From Terriglobia bacterium (lineage in GTDB: Bacteria; Acidobacteriota; Terriglobia; Terriglobales; Acidobacteriaceae): a stretch of DNA of 64,000 nucleotides. The stretch's first letter is position 1, and each line of letters opens with the position of its first letter. Below, in pieces: positions 35,590 to 45,598 of this stretch. The notes below the pieces were generated by a model. It searched no databases, had not been told where the DNA came from, and was given only the letters and a program-made list of their open reading frames with translations. The position numbers were made by a program, and so were the translations under genes. The stretch covers positions 17,899-81,898 of the forward strand of contig JAIQFH010000033.1 of the NCBI GenBank assembly GCA_020073385.1, read 5' to 3'.

Positions 35590-38500
35590 TTATTGCTGTT
35601 CTTTTTCTCGTTGTCGAGGAACGGAGGTGAGATAGGCAATCGAGGCGGGAATGCTGAGTTGAATTTCCGTGCCAGAATCTAGCTCACTCCAGACTTCCAA
35701 TTGCCCGCCCAGAAGTTTGGCGCGCTCGCGCATTCCCTGCAATCCCCAATGTCCGGAGCGTCCTTCAATGAAGACGTCCGAGTCTACACCCCTACCGTCA
35801 TCCCGAACCCGCAGACGCAGATGATTCTTGTCGTATTGTATCTCCACCTCGATGCGCCGTGCCTCGGCGTGATGGAATGCATTGCGCAGCGCCTCGCCTG
35901 CAATCCGATAAACGTCGTCACGCAGGATCGGATTGAGATCACGTGGCGTGCCCTCGACCGCAACATTGAAGAGAGGAGCATCCTGGCTAGTTTGCTGGGC
36001 CGCAAGCTCCTCGCCGAGAGTTTGAATGGCTACAGCGAGATCGTTGGTGACGATTGTGGATAGTCGCAATCCCTGTACAGCCTCCCGGCCTTCGGTGATC
36101 GCCTGAGCTGCTTGATCGATCGCGCCTTCCAGTCTCTGTTTCGCGTCAACCGGCCGGTCCGGCAATAGGTTGGCGGCCCGTTGAAAACTCATCAAAAGAC
36201 CATGCAAGCTCTGTAGCACTGTATCGTGCAGCTCCCGGGCGATACGTGTGCGCTCGTCGACTCGCGCTTCAACCACCAGTGCAAACTTTTGCTTCAGTTG
36301 GCGAACACGTAATTGATAAGACGCCCAAAGCAGTCCCAAAAAGGCGCCGATACACAGTGTTCGGAACCATGTGGTCTGGTAGTACGCTGGGGGGACGAAA
36401 AATTCCAAAGATGCGCCCGCTTCGTTCCAGACACCATCATTGTTGCAGGCGATTACGTGGAATGTATATGATCCGGCATCCAGGTTTGTATAAACAGCCT
36501 CGCGTCGCGTGCCGGGTTCCTGCCAGTCCTCGTCTTGTCCTTCAAGCTTATAGCGAAAGCGAACCCGTTCGGGAATTGTGAGACTGGTAGCCGTATAGGC
36601 GATTCGCAAATTTGCGGTTCGGGACGGCAACCTCAAAAATGGAGAGTTATTGTATTTCCTGCCATTAGCAATAACAGACTCAATCATTACTGGCGGTGGC
36701 ACCGTGTTCTGTACAACACGCTTGGGATTGATCCAAGCTAAGCCGTTTGTTGTGGCGAACCATATGCGGCCGTCCGTTGTTTCCACGGCCGACGGTGAGG
36801 CGAGAGGGCCCCTAAGTTCTGCGGTCAACCCATCCAGCAAACCGAAGCTCTCGAATTCGACTTTGCCGGAGCCCAACTCTCGAAGCTGGGCTTCATGAAT
36901 GTGAATCACTCCCCGATTTTCGGAAAACCATAGCCCACCTTCAGGATAGGCAACGATTCCGGAAATACCGCCGAAGGTACTGCCATCGGATGGATTTACC
37001 GGTTGAAAGCGGCTGCCATCAAAAAATTCCAGACCGAACTCGCCACCAATCCAGATCGTCGTCCCTTTGGCCCGGATAGACGTGACCGCCCCAATCTGAA
37101 CGCCGTCCTTGCCAGAAAAAATCCGGACTCTGTCTCCATCCAGCATCGCGACCGTGTTCGCGAGCCCGAACCATATACGCCCCTCTGAGTCCGTAAACTC
37201 CGCAGTTGCGTTGCCCTGCGGGCCACCCAGGCTCTCGAGGCTGGTCCAACTGGACCTTTCTAGTCGAAAAGTTCCTGACTCCATCGATATCCACAACCTG
37301 CCCAACCGGTCCTGAGTGATGGCGTTAACGCGCAATTGTGGACTCACAGCGATCCCGCCTGCTGTTGGCAGATCGAGTTGGCGCAGTATCAGTCCCTGCC
37401 CCGCAGGTACAGCGCCATGGTAGTTGTAGGTTAGCGCCCCGGGCTTCGATCCAATCGCATCCAAACGTTCGTGGGCAAGGCGTAAAACAGACGACGGAGT
37501 CGCTAGCCAGAAAACGCCATTCGGATCACGATAGGCGCAGTCGATGGGCTGGTCACGCAGTTGTGTCACGATTTTGTCATTCTGAATCTTCAGCAGAACC
37601 TCAGGCCCCATTCCCGCAGCCCAAAGCGCCCCTTGGTCGCCGGCCGCCAACGCTCGGGTTGTAAAAGAGTGCAACGATGGGATCGGCAGGGCGCCGCGAT
37701 ACGAAATTGGTTTAAGGGGGACCGAGACGACAGGACTCTGTTGGAATCGATCTAGTCCGCCGCTCGTGCCGATCCATACATTGCCCTCGCGGTCCTGCAG
37801 CAGGGAATATACGAAATCGCTTGTCAGACCATCTCGTTGCGTGAACGCCTCCACGTCGGAATTGTGGAACTCCCATGCAGACGGCCCTCTAATCTTCGGT
37901 GGAGGGAGACGCTCCGGATACGGAACCCGACGGATTCCAGTGCCCAGGCTGGTAATCCAGAGACTTCCCTTATTGTCAAATGTGATTGCCTGAGATCCTA
38001 CAAGGACTGCCGGCCCCGATCTTCCGTCGTCTTTCCCTGGCAAGGGAACAGGTCGGACCCCGTAGCCCCCTTCTGCCATCCATAATGTGCCGTCGGGCCC
38101 TTCGTCAAAGCTGTGCACAAAAGGTAGGAGGTGCTGTGCCGCTATCTGAAACTGGTGTCCTCCCTCGACGAGATATGCGACACTGGTCGGCGTGCCCACC
38201 CAAACTGTGCCGGCGTGATCCACGAAAACGGTATAGGCTTGGCCTGCGAACCCCCAATCAGTCCCGATCTTTGTCCAGCGTGAACCTTCTAGTCGAGCTA
38301 GCCCATCCTTTCCTGCTGCTATCCAAATTGCACCTTGCCGGTCACGTGCGAATGCCAACACCGCACGAGAAGGAAGCCCCTCCGGCCTGCCATAGTCGGT
38401 CGCCGTCCCATCCTTAATGAAGCTGACCCCGCCGAAGACATAGCCCACCCATAGGCCTCCATCTGGTACAGCGAACAGAGAGACCACGTTGCGTTGCGGA

Positions 38501-38760
38501 AAGGCCTCCCCGGATTGGGGCTTGTAAGGCTGAAATCGAATTCCATCGAAACGAAACAATCCGGTTGCCGTCCCTAGCCACAGGAAACCGTCTGTTGTCT
38601 GGGCCAGGGCATGTATTTCCGACGGGGCTCCCTCCTTGAAAGTCCAGGCAGCATGGTACAGTTCGGCGAGTTTCTGATCACGGTCGATCCCGTGCAACTG
38701 AATACAAGGGAGCAGGATCAGCAGGATCCAAAGACTATATTTATGAGAAGCCACGTTCAT
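35590..38760 (-). CDS. Beta-propeller/Y_Y_Y sensor histidine kinase, second module
   Basis: About 1056 residues from ATG at 38760, chosen because it opens a signal peptide (NVASHKYSLWILLILLPCIQ); the frame extends upstream to 38907 without one. Periplasmic propeller repeats (DGFLWLGTATGLFRFDG, GNVWIGTSGGLDRFQ) precede a Y_Y_Y domain (FRYKLEGQDEDWQEP, DAGSYTFHVIACNND). A transmembrane helix (WFRTLCIGAFLGLLWASY), HisKA_3 with His in RIARELHDTVLQSLHG and HATPase (GEALRNAFHHAEA, GHWGLQGMRERA) follow. Its architecture and gene order match the kinase at 19195. The two presumably sense different ligands, since the propellers are much less alike than the cytoplasmic parts. Confidence 0.88.
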   Translation of the reverse strand: MNVASHKYSLWILLILLPCIQLHGIDRDQKLAELYHAAWTFKEGAPSEIHALAQTTDGFLWLGTATGLFRFDGIRFQPYKPQSGEAFPQRNVVSLFAVPDGGLWVGYVFGGVSFIKDGTATDYGRPEGLPSRAVLAFARDRQGAIWIAAGKDGLARLEGSRWTKIGTDWGFAGQAYTVFVDHAGTVWVGTPTSVAYLVEGGHQFQIAAQHLLPFVHSFDEGPDGTLWMAEGGYGVRPVPLPGKDDGRSGPAVLVGSQAITFDNKGSLWITSLGTGIRRVPYPERLPPPKIRGPSAWEFHNSDVEAFTQRDGLTSDFVYSLLQDREGNVWIGTSGGLDRFQQSPVVSVPLKPISYRGALPIPSLHSFTTRALAAGDQGALWAAGMGPEVLLKIQNDKIVTQLRDQPIDCAYRDPNGVFWLATPSSVLRLAHERLDAIGSKPGALTYNYHGAVPAGQGLILRQLDLPTAGGIAVSPQLRVNAITQDRLGRLWISMESGTFRLERSSWTSLESLGGPQGNATAEFTDSEGRIWFGLANTVAMLDGDRVRIFSGKDGVQIGAVTSIRAKGTTIWIGGEFGLEFFDGSRFQPVNPSDGSTFGGISGIVAYPEGGLWFSENRGVIHIHEAQLRELGSGKVEFESFGLLDGLTAELRGPLASPSAVETTDGRIWFATTNGLAWINPKRVVQNTVPPPVMIESVIANGRKYNNSPFLRLPSRTANLRIAYTATSLTIPERVRFRYKLEGQDEDWQEPGTRREAVYTNLDAGSYTFHVIACNNDGVWNEAGASLEFFVPPAYYQTTWFRTLCIGAFLGLLWASYQLRVRQLKQKFALVVEARVDERTRIARELHDTVLQSLHGLLMSFQRAANLLPDRPVDAKQRLEGAIDQAAQAITEGREAVQGLRLSTIVTNDLAVAIQTLGEELAAQQTSQDAPLFNVAVEGTPRDLNPILRDDVYRIAGEALRNAFHHAEARRIEVEIQYDKNHLRLRVRDDGRGVDSDVFIEGRSGHWGLQGMRERAKLLGGQLEVWSELDSGTEIQLSIPASIAYLTSVPRQREKEQQ

Positions 38761-38958
38761 GCTTGCGCCAAGGATTGCCTCGGCCTTCCCGAGCAACTGC
38801 CTCACAGATTGCAGACACGACTGTGCCTGATCAGCCGCATCGCAGGCCCGCACCGAGCGGAGTCGCAGATGATGCTTTCGGGAAATTCTAGAGCCAGCTT
38901 CCGACAAGAATCAACAACGGAAGGGTTGCATGCAGGTCCAACTTGTGGGAACGGGCAG

Positions 38959-39126
38959 TCACAGCGAGTTCGCCTTGTACAAACGCGACAATCCAAGCAT
39001 CTCCACAACGGCCTCTTCACTGAGCGGTGGGTCATCCGAGTCGCCGGTAATCAGTTCTTCTGCGGCATGGTATAGCTGTTCATCGAGATTAGCGCCTATG
39101 AGCGGATCATCGTTAGCATTGGTCAT
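38959..39126 (-). CDS. Very small acidic protein
   Basis: A 55-residue open frame beginning MTNANDDPLIGANLDEQLYH, rich in Asp and Glu, with a predicted helix EEAVVEMLGLSRLYKA. Its ATG overlaps the end of the preceding 76-residue gene by 14 nt and has GAGGTAGAG upstream, so coupled translation is likely. No family recognised. It forms a leftward trio with the acidic protein at 39113 and the ferritin-like protein at 39392. Confidence 0.5.
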   Translation of the reverse strand: MTNANDDPLIGANLDEQLYHAAEELITGDSDDPPLSEEAVVEMLGLSRLYKANSL

Positions 39127-39343
39127 CGAATTTCTCTACCTCCCAATCAAGTTCGAGCTCCTCGATCCTGCTCCGCCAGTATTGAGCTGTTGGTTGTGAC
39201 GGCGATTGATCGTTGGAGGTCAAAATGGCGCGTACCTCTTCTTCTGTTTCCTCGAGATATATCTCTTCTTGACTGGCAACCGTCTCATAGCAAGCCTCCG
39301 CATCAGTCGGAATGCTGTTGTCTTTACTCATGTTGATCGGCAT
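39113..39343 (-). CDS. Small acidic protein next to the ferritin-like gene
   Basis: 76 residues, strongly acidic in the middle (QEEIYLEETEEEVRAIL) and with a Trp-containing end (QYWRSRIEELELDWEVEKF). GGAGAGGAA precedes the ATG, which is a convincing ribosome site. I recognise no family. It lies 48 nt downstream of the ferritin-like gene. It could be a precursor peptide, a chaperone or a metal-handling partner; the sequence does not decide. Confidence 0.55.
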   Translation of the reverse strand: MPINMSKDNSIPTDAEACYETVASQEEIYLEETEEEVRAILTSNDQSPSQPTAQYWRSRIEELELDWEVEKFDDQC

Positions 39344-39391
39344 TTTGTTCCTCTCCGTAGTTTGTGTAGTTGCTGCGCCTTTCCCCGCGGA

Positions 39392-40519
39392 CTAGGGCCT
39401 GCTTGCGCGACGATCGGGAGCAACATATTCGAACGTCGGGCCCGCTGTCGCAAGCCCATCCTCAGTGGGCATCTGCATCAGGGTCTGAGCCTGAGCCTTC
39501 AAGGAGTACATTGCTCCTATCGCGGCCCCGAGCATTTGTGGGACGCCGTTGAACGCCTCTTCCAGACTTCGCAACAACGAGCAATAAGAATGGTTGAACT
39601 CATCCTGGGCAATGCGGATCGGACTGCCCGGAGCATGATCGGAGGTTCGCGGGTTGGCCCTCATTAGCCGGACTGCGTTCCAGTCAATCGAAATCGGATC
39701 GCCGGTCGGACCGGACCGTGGGGTGTCTCCGCGACGATACCTTCGGCCAAGTTTAAGTTCCAGAAAGCGGTAGTAATGGGCGACCTGGTCCCGTTCGGGA
39801 TGAAAAACGTCGCTGTCTCCATCCCACACCTGGGCATGGTTCGCCCCCTCCCCTTGTTCCACGACTTCCTCCAGCGCGGCGAGGGCAGAATCCAGGTTGT
39901 TGACGGCGATGATGTGCCCGCCACCGCCGTAAATGTGCTCGTCGGTGACTTGCCGGGCTGGATCACCACAGAAGACACTAGCCTCCCCGAGAGTTACAGA
40001 GAGGTTGCGAACCCCCTGCTTGATTGACTCATAGAACTGGCCTATCGTCTCGTAGCTATCGCCCTCCGGGGGCCCGCTCGTCGGCGATGGTTGCTCGATT
40101 TTCAAGAATGTCTCAACCGCATCAGGGCCAAAACGGAATAAAGAGATCTCGAACGTGCGGTCGCTATGGGGGAGCGGGCGGGGATACCCCGGCAGCATTT
40201 GAGGGATGTCTAGTCGTGGTCGTCCACCCACAGCGTTCAGAAGATTTGCCGCCAGCATCAGATGCAACATCTCCTCGACGACAACGCTGGTTATCACTTC
40301 GACGGCTTCCAAGTTGCGGCCTGGCTCAATCGAGTACAGCGCACAGAGATACGGGGGTATTGTTGAGTGCTCCAACTCAATCGCCCAATGCAGATGCTCG
40401 CGCAGGCTCTCCAGCGAAGTGATAGTTCCAGCCAACGGAGCGCCCATTCCTCCTTTGGCCTGGGAAATCGCGGATTCGGTCCCCACGACGATCAGGGATG
40501 CTGAATCGAACATATTCAT
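39392..40519 (-). CDS. Ferritin-like protein of the VioB/iminophenyl-pyruvate dimer synthase type
   Basis: About 375 residues from ATG at 40519. The helical core carries typical ferritin-like ligands: HWAIELEHSTIPPYLCAL, then VITSVVVEEMLHLMLAANLL and, near the end, RIAQDEFNHSYCSLLRSLEE. This arrangement is what I know from the iminophenyl-pyruvate dimer synthase (VioB C-terminal) family of ferritin-like proteins. VioB itself couples two oxidised amino-acid units in violacein synthesis. Here the gene stands without a VioA- or VioC-like partner. It diverges from the Rieske/CDGSH/peroxidase genes, pointing to an oxidative pathway. The start could be earlier (GTG at 40612) or later (ATG before GAPLAG). 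Confidence 0.75.
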   Translation of the reverse strand: MNMFDSASLIVVGTESAISQAKGGMGAPLAGTITSLESLREHLHWAIELEHSTIPPYLCALYSIEPGRNLEAVEVITSVVVEEMLHLMLAANLLNAVGGRPRLDIPQMLPGYPRPLPHSDRTFEISLFRFGPDAVETFLKIEQPSPTSGPPEGDSYETIGQFYESIKQGVRNLSVTLGEASVFCGDPARQVTDEHIYGGGGHIIAVNNLDSALAALEEVVEQGEGANHAQVWDGDSDVFHPERDQVAHYYRFLELKLGRRYRRGDTPRSGPTGDPISIDWNAVRLMRANPRTSDHAPGSPIRIAQDEFNHSYCSLLRSLEEAFNGVPQMLGAAIGAMYSLKAQAQTLMQMPTEDGLATAGPTFEYVAPDRRASRP

Positions 40520-40782
40520 GACAATGATCCATCGCAGCTCATGCACTAGAGACCAATCACGGCCCCGATTTGTGACGGTCACTGCTCGGATTGTTTGAGA
40601 TCTCTTTGTCACATTTAGTGGGTTTGTCCTGTCATAGAGAGCGACGAGGTGGGAGTCCGCTTTGTGTCGCCTCCCATCTCACACGTGCCGCCAAGACGCG
40701 TCACAAGATGAGATGGGTCGTCACGATCCTTTCCCAATGCGAACGGAAGCGTCGAACACCTCAATCAGGAAATGAGAGACGA

Positions 40783-41136
40783 ATGATGCAGACCAATACG
40801 CAGGCAAACGTTGCGGATCCTCCCACTCAATCCGAGGCCCTCAAAGACAACCAATTTCGTATAGACGCGGTGCCGTCCGGTTCGGCGCTATTGGTCGGTG
40901 ACGCGGCGGTGTTTAATGTCGGCGGCAGTTTCTGTGCCACAGAGGCTAAATGCACTCATCGGGGAGGTCCGTTGAATGAAGGCAAACTTGAGGGATCAAC
41001 GGTGACCTGCCCATGGCACGGAACTCAGTTCAACGTGTGCACGGGCGCAGTGTTGCGAGGCCCCGCCACGGAGCCGGTCAAAACGTACCGCGTGATTGTG
41101 GAAGGCGCAATCGGACGTGTGGAGAAAGAAAATTGA
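40783..41136 (+). CDS. Rieske-type [2Fe-2S] protein
   Basis: A 117-residue ferredoxin-like protein. The cluster motifs are CTHRGGPLNEG and CPWHGTQFN, both complete (Cys-His and Cys-His). GSALLVGDAAVFNVGGSF is the usual Rieske beta core. Start at 40783 or the adjacent ATG at 40786, with AGGA upstream. Its stop overlaps the start of the CDGSH gene (TGATG), so the two are translationally coupled and likely form an electron-transfer pair. Confidence 0.88.
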   Translation: MMQTNTQANVADPPTQSEALKDNQFRIDAVPSGSALLVGDAAVFNVGGSFCATEAKCTHRGGPLNEGKLEGSTVTCPWHGTQFNVCTGAVLRGPATEPVKTYRVIVEGAIGRVEKEN

Positions 41137-41609
41137 TGGCGACGAGCGACACGATTCGTCATTACGCCGATGACGCTATCGACATAAGTTACGATGTGCG
41201 CCGTTGTATCCACGCGGCTGAGTGCATACGCGGGCTCCCGGCGGTGTTCGATAGTAGTCGTCGGCCGTGGATCGTGCCCTCCTCAGCCAGCGCTGACGCG
41301 ATTGCTGATGTGATCGCGAGGTGCCCGAGCGGGGCATTGCACTTTACACGACGCGATGGCGGCCTGTCTGAAACACCGCAGAAGCCCACTGCGATCGAGC
41401 CGACGCCAGGAGGGCCTTATTATGTGCGCGGCCTCGTAGAGCTACGGTCGGCCGACGGGAGTTCGGTGGTCGAGGACGTGAGGATGGCGCTGTGCCGCTG
41501 CGGCCAATCCCACAATAAGCCGTTCTGCGATAACAGCCATTTCGCTGCCGGCTTCGATGACCCCGGCGCCGTTCCGAACTCTGCCCCGCCGGCCGAAAAT
41601 AAGAAATGA
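41136..41609 (+). CDS. CDGSH iron-sulfur protein with N-terminal mono-cluster ferredoxin-like domain
   Basis: 157 residues. The C-terminal CDGSH-type motif is CRCGQSHNKPFCDNSH, with all three Cys and the His present. The N-terminal half has RRCIHAAECIRGLPAVFD and ARCPSGAL, which fit the divergent 4Fe-4S family often fused to CDGSH domains. ATG at 41136 overlaps the Rieske stop. It is presumably an electron carrier or Fe-S sensor; two cluster domains in one chain suggest internal transfer. Confidence 0.85.
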   Translation: MATSDTIRHYADDAIDISYDVRRCIHAAECIRGLPAVFDSSRRPWIVPSSASADAIADVIARCPSGALHFTRRDGGLSETPQKPTAIEPTPGGPYYVRGLVELRSADGSSVVEDVRMALCRCGQSHNKPFCDNSHFAAGFDDPGAVPNSAPPAENKK

Positions 41610-41677
41610 CGTATTCGCTTGAGGTATCAGCGTTCTCCTCAGATTTAATATCAACTGCCAAAGGCAAAGGGGGACAG

Positions 41678-42253
<576 letters not shown>

Positions 42254-42275
42254 CAGCGTTAATCTGGAGTGCCTC

Positions 42276-43607
42276 ATGAATCAGAGCGCGACGTCCCTTC
42301 GAAGTCACTGCCTGTCGCCGGCGCGAGCAAGAGTGGCAATGGATGCACCCCTAGGCTCCGCAAGTTATGCTCGGATGTTTCCTGAGCTGCCGTCGTTTCA
42401 GGCGGATGAGCAATTTCTGCACGCGCTTGGTCGTGCAGGCGGTCCCTGCGATTGCGCAGACCTCGATGATTCTCCCGACGAGTTGGCGGACACCGCCGCT
42501 GGTTGGCCTATCCTCGGCCAATTTGTGGCTCACGATATCACGGCCGACCGGTCCATTTTGCGATCCCATGCCAATACGGCGGAATTACGAAATGCCCGCA
42601 GCCCTCAACTCAACCTTGAATGTCTGTACGGCGACGGACCGACCGGCCAGCCGTTCCTCTACCAGCGTGAGGACTCAGCGAAGTTCCTGCTCGGTTTGGA
42701 TGAAGCAGACGTGCAACGAAACGGAGAGGGCATCGCAATTGTCGGCGACCCGCGCAACGATTCCCACATGCTGATGTCACAGCTGCATCTCGCCATGCTC
42801 AAGGCTCACAACATGTTCGTCGATGAACTTCGACGCACCGGAGTGGCGAACGACCGCGTGTTCGACCAAGCGGCCAGGCAGTTGCGCTGGCACTATCAAT
42901 GGATCGTTCTTAACGAGTTTCTGCCCGCGCTCGTCGGACAGACCCTTGCAGATCTGGTGCTTCGAGAAGGCCCTCAGTGGTTTCGCCCTGCGCGCGGCGG
43001 ATTTATGCCGCTCGAGTTTGCCGACGCAGCCTATCGCTACGGCCACTCTCAGATTCGCCACCGCTATCAGTTGAACTTGCAGACTGATCCCGTGCTGCTC
43101 TTTCCTGATCTCCTGGGATTCCGCGCGGTGCCGCGTGAGCGAACGATCGACTGGACGCTGTTCTTCGACGCACCCGGTGCGACAACTGCGCAGCGGTCAA
43201 AGAAGATCGACGGGAAGCTGGTGAGGGCGCTCATTGAGATGCCGGTAGCCGTCACCGGTGAGTGCGAGATTGAAGACTACCATTCTCTCGCCGTCCGTGA
43301 CCTGCAACGCGGCCAGGGTGTCGGGCTTCCGTCGGGCGAGGCGTTGGCCAGTCACATGGGTATAGCCCCGCTCACCGCGGAGCAGGTTGGCATCGCCTCC
43401 ACGGGCTGGCAGGGCGAGACTCCATTGTGGTACTACATCCTCCGCGAAGCCGACGCCTGTACAGGAGGTCATCGTCTTGGTCCCGTTGGTGGCCGGATCG
43501 TGACGGAGGTGTTGGTTGGACTCGTCGATGCGGATGCGACATCGTTTCGTCAGAACAGCCGCGACTGGCGGCCGCAAAAAACACTTATTGAATTGCTCGC
43601 CTCCTAG
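42276..43607 (+). CDS. Animal-type heme peroxidase
   Basis: 443 residues from ATG at 42276 with GGAG upstream. The distal His region is ILGQFVAHDITAD, where the Asp is the usual heme-ester residue position. The proximal His is in AAYRYGHSQIRHRY. Other family stretches are LHLAMLKAHNMFVDEL and WHYQWIVLNEFLPAL. There is no signal peptide, so the enzyme is apparently cytoplasmic. Bacterial relatives are peroxidases or dioxygenases of largely unknown substrate. Together with the Rieske, CDGSH and VioB-like proteins it suggests an oxidative biosynthetic or protective pathway. Confidence 0.85.
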   Translation: MNQSATSLRSHCLSPARARVAMDAPLGSASYARMFPELPSFQADEQFLHALGRAGGPCDCADLDDSPDELADTAAGWPILGQFVAHDITADRSILRSHANTAELRNARSPQLNLECLYGDGPTGQPFLYQREDSAKFLLGLDEADVQRNGEGIAIVGDPRNDSHMLMSQLHLAMLKAHNMFVDELRRTGVANDRVFDQAARQLRWHYQWIVLNEFLPALVGQTLADLVLREGPQWFRPARGGFMPLEFADAAYRYGHSQIRHRYQLNLQTDPVLLFPDLLGFRAVPRERTIDWTLFFDAPGATTAQRSKKIDGKLVRALIEMPVAVTGECEIEDYHSLAVRDLQRGQGVGLPSGEALASHMGIAPLTAEQVGIASTGWQGETPLWYYILREADACTGGHRLGPVGGRIVTEVLVGLVDADATSFRQNSRDWRPQKTLIELLAS

Positions 43608-43730
43608 CGTCGAGCGAGAGTTCCTTGCAGCATCAGTAGCGCTCCGAACTGGCATTTGCAGGGAGTCTTCCCACAATCCCGCTGCCCCAGTGTTCATGTT
43701 TCTTAACTTTCTATCGGGGCTTTGTCGACG

Positions 43731-44291
43731 TCACCACTTGACCATCGGCAGGGGGGTGAGCGGGTGCTTCCACAATCGATCAATCGTCAGCTGAACGAGC
43801 CGTCGATGGAAGCCCGCGCTCGGCCACGTGGTGGCGACGGCCGCGATGAACGTGCGCGGCAGGCCGAACCTTCGTAGCCCGAGCGACACGTCGATCCAAT
43901 CTGCACGCCGAAATGATTCGACCAGCGACTGCGGATTTGCGTGCGAGTGCGTGATCTTATGGTGATCCACGATCATCGCCTCGATCTCGGGGATCCACTC
44001 CGCCATCCCTCGAGTCGCGAGGTGCTTGCGCGCGATTGCGACTGATGGAGCGATGTAGTCGAACGTATTGTTCGTCCAGATCCCGAGGTCGTGGAAGACG
44101 GCAGCCACAGCTATCTTCTCGAGCTCGACGCGGCTGTCTCCCACGATCGCGAGGCACAGATTCACAACCCGGTACACGTGGTTCCGATACGCGATGAGGT
44201 CGTGCCCTAACTCCGACGCGTGATCGTCCAGAACCTCTTCGACGGTCGGGAGGCTCGTTCGCAGGCCGGCGTAGTTGGCGTACTGCACCAT
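43731..44291 (-). CDS. HD-domain hydrolase-like protein
   Basis: 186 residues with an HD-type metal motif: RNHVYRVVNLCLAI, then VAAVFHDLGIWTNN and IVDHHKITHSHA. The His-Asp pair and the later His residues suggest a phosphohydrolase or nucleotidase-like activity. The ribosome site is weak. The coding region is visibly richer in G and C than its surroundings, as is the next gene, which may mean acquisition from a GC-rich donor. It is convergent with the peroxidase and divergent from the hydrolase. Confidence 0.7.
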   Translation of the reverse strand: MVQYANYAGLRTSLPTVEEVLDDHASELGHDLIAYRNHVYRVVNLCLAIVGDSRVELEKIAVAAVFHDLGIWTNNTFDYIAPSVAIARKHLATRGMAEWIPEIEAMIVDHHKITHSHANPQSLVESFRRADWIDVSLGLRRFGLPRTFIAAVATTWPSAGFHRRLVQLTIDRLWKHPLTPLPMVKW

Positions 44292-44462
44292 TGGCGTCGA
44301 ACTCCATAGCTAACCGCTCGTAACGAAGACCGAACGACGCGTCGAAATGTGACAGGTGTGCGTCGTGGAAGAACCTTGTCACATCATGACACGTTGCCTG
44401 GTCCTAGCTGGCACGAACGTACCATTAGCGTTCTGTTGTCACGAGAACATGAGGAGGAGGAG

Positions 44463-45340
44463 ATGACCATCGCGACCACCAAATCGACCATTACTGAGCA
44501 CGAGGCAGCGCAGGTCGAGCGCGCGAACGCCTCAGGCGCCACACCCGTTGTCTTCGTACACGGGCTCTGGCTTCTGCCCTCCAGCTGGGACCGTTGGGTG
44601 ACGCTGTTCGAGGACGCCGGCTACGTGGCGTTGACACCGGGTTGGCCGGGCGATCCCGAGACGGTCTCCGAGGCCAGAGAGCACCCTGAGTTGGTCGCGG
44701 GTAAGGGGATCGGCGAGATCGCCGACTACGAGGAGGCAATCATTCGTCGCCTGAATCGGAAGCCCGTGATCATGGGCCACTCCTTCGGCGGTCTGCTTAC
44801 CATGATTCTCGCGGGGCGCGGCCTCGCCGTCGCGTCGGTCGCGATCAGCCCTGCTCCGTTTCGCGGCGTGCTCCCGCTACCGATCCCGGCACTGCGAACG
44901 GCCAGCGTCGCCCTGCGTAATCCCGCGAACTGGAACCGCGCGGTCCCGCTCAGCTACGAGCAGTTCCGCTACAGCTTCGCCAACGAGGTCGGCGAGGACG
45001 AGGCGAAGGAACTGTACCTCGGCTACTCCGTCCCTGGTGCCGGCGAGCCGCTCTTCCAGGCAGCGTCCGCTAACTTGAATCCTTGGTCAGAGGCGAAGGT
45101 CAACTCGACGAACCCGGACCGAGGTCCGATGCTGATCGTCTCGGCCGACTCGGACCATACGGTCCCGTGGGCGATCGCGAACGCGGCGTACAAAAAGCAG
45201 AAGCGCAAACAAGGGCGTGACCGAGATCGTCAAGATGCCGGGCCGAGGGCATTCGCTCACGATTGACGCCGGCTGGCGGGCCATCGAATCCAGCAGTGCC
45301 TCGGCGAGATTGCCGATCGGCGCGTCTCCGGGCCAGGGGG
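44463..45340 (+). pseudogene. Alpha/beta hydrolase with a frameshift that removes the catalytic His
   Basis: ATG at 44463 has GAGGAGGAG upstream. The first 245 codons encode a normal hydrolase: VVFVHGLWLLPSSWDRWV, nucleophile Ser in MGHSFGGLLTMILAG, and the acid region SADSDHTVPWAIA. Near 45207-45213 (gcaaacaaggg) the frame slips. The open frame ends at 45266 with an unrelated basic tail. The true C-terminus, EIVKMPGRGHSLTIDAGW with the catalytic His, continues in the +1 frame. Either a one-base insertion has killed the gene or there is a sequencing error. Confidence 0.75.
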
Positions 45341-45347
45341 TGATGAT

Positions 45348-45545
45348 TTGGCAGAGGTTCGATTGCAAGAAGGCGAGTCAATAGACAACGCCCTCCGTCG
45401 ATTCAAGCGCAAGGTTCAGACGGAGGACATCATCAAGGAAGTGAAGTGCCACTCTTTCTATCTGAAGCCAGGCGCGAAGCGCCGGGTGAAGCAAGCCTTA
45501 GCGCGAAAGCGTGCCCGAAAGAAGATTCGCAAAGAATCAGATTGA
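45348..45545 (+). CDS. rpsU: 30S ribosomal protein S21
   Basis: 65 residues, a full-length S21: MAEVRLQEGESIDNALRRFK followed by the basic tail ARKRARKKIRKESD. It joins the small-subunit head/platform and helps initiation. It uses a TTG start at 45348, supported by GGGGGTGAT just upstream. It stands alone, followed by a hairpin at 45573-45589. Many bacteria carry extra S21 copies outside ribosomal operons; this may be such a stress-linked copy. Confidence 0.9.
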   Translation: MAEVRLQEGESIDNALRRFKRKVQTEDIIKEVKCHSFYLKPGAKRRVKQALARKRARKKIRKESD

Positions 45546-45572
45546 GGAATTGAGTTGCAACCAAATGGGCCG

Positions 45573-45589
45573 CCGCTGTCGAGCAGCGG
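45573..45589. terminator. Hairpin between convergent rpsU and dodecin genes
   Basis: CCGCTG-TCGAG-CAGCGG, a 6-bp stem in the 53-nt gap between converging genes. No strong T-run on either side. Possibly a weak bidirectional terminator. Confidence 0.35.
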
Positions 45590-45598
45590 ACTTCACCG

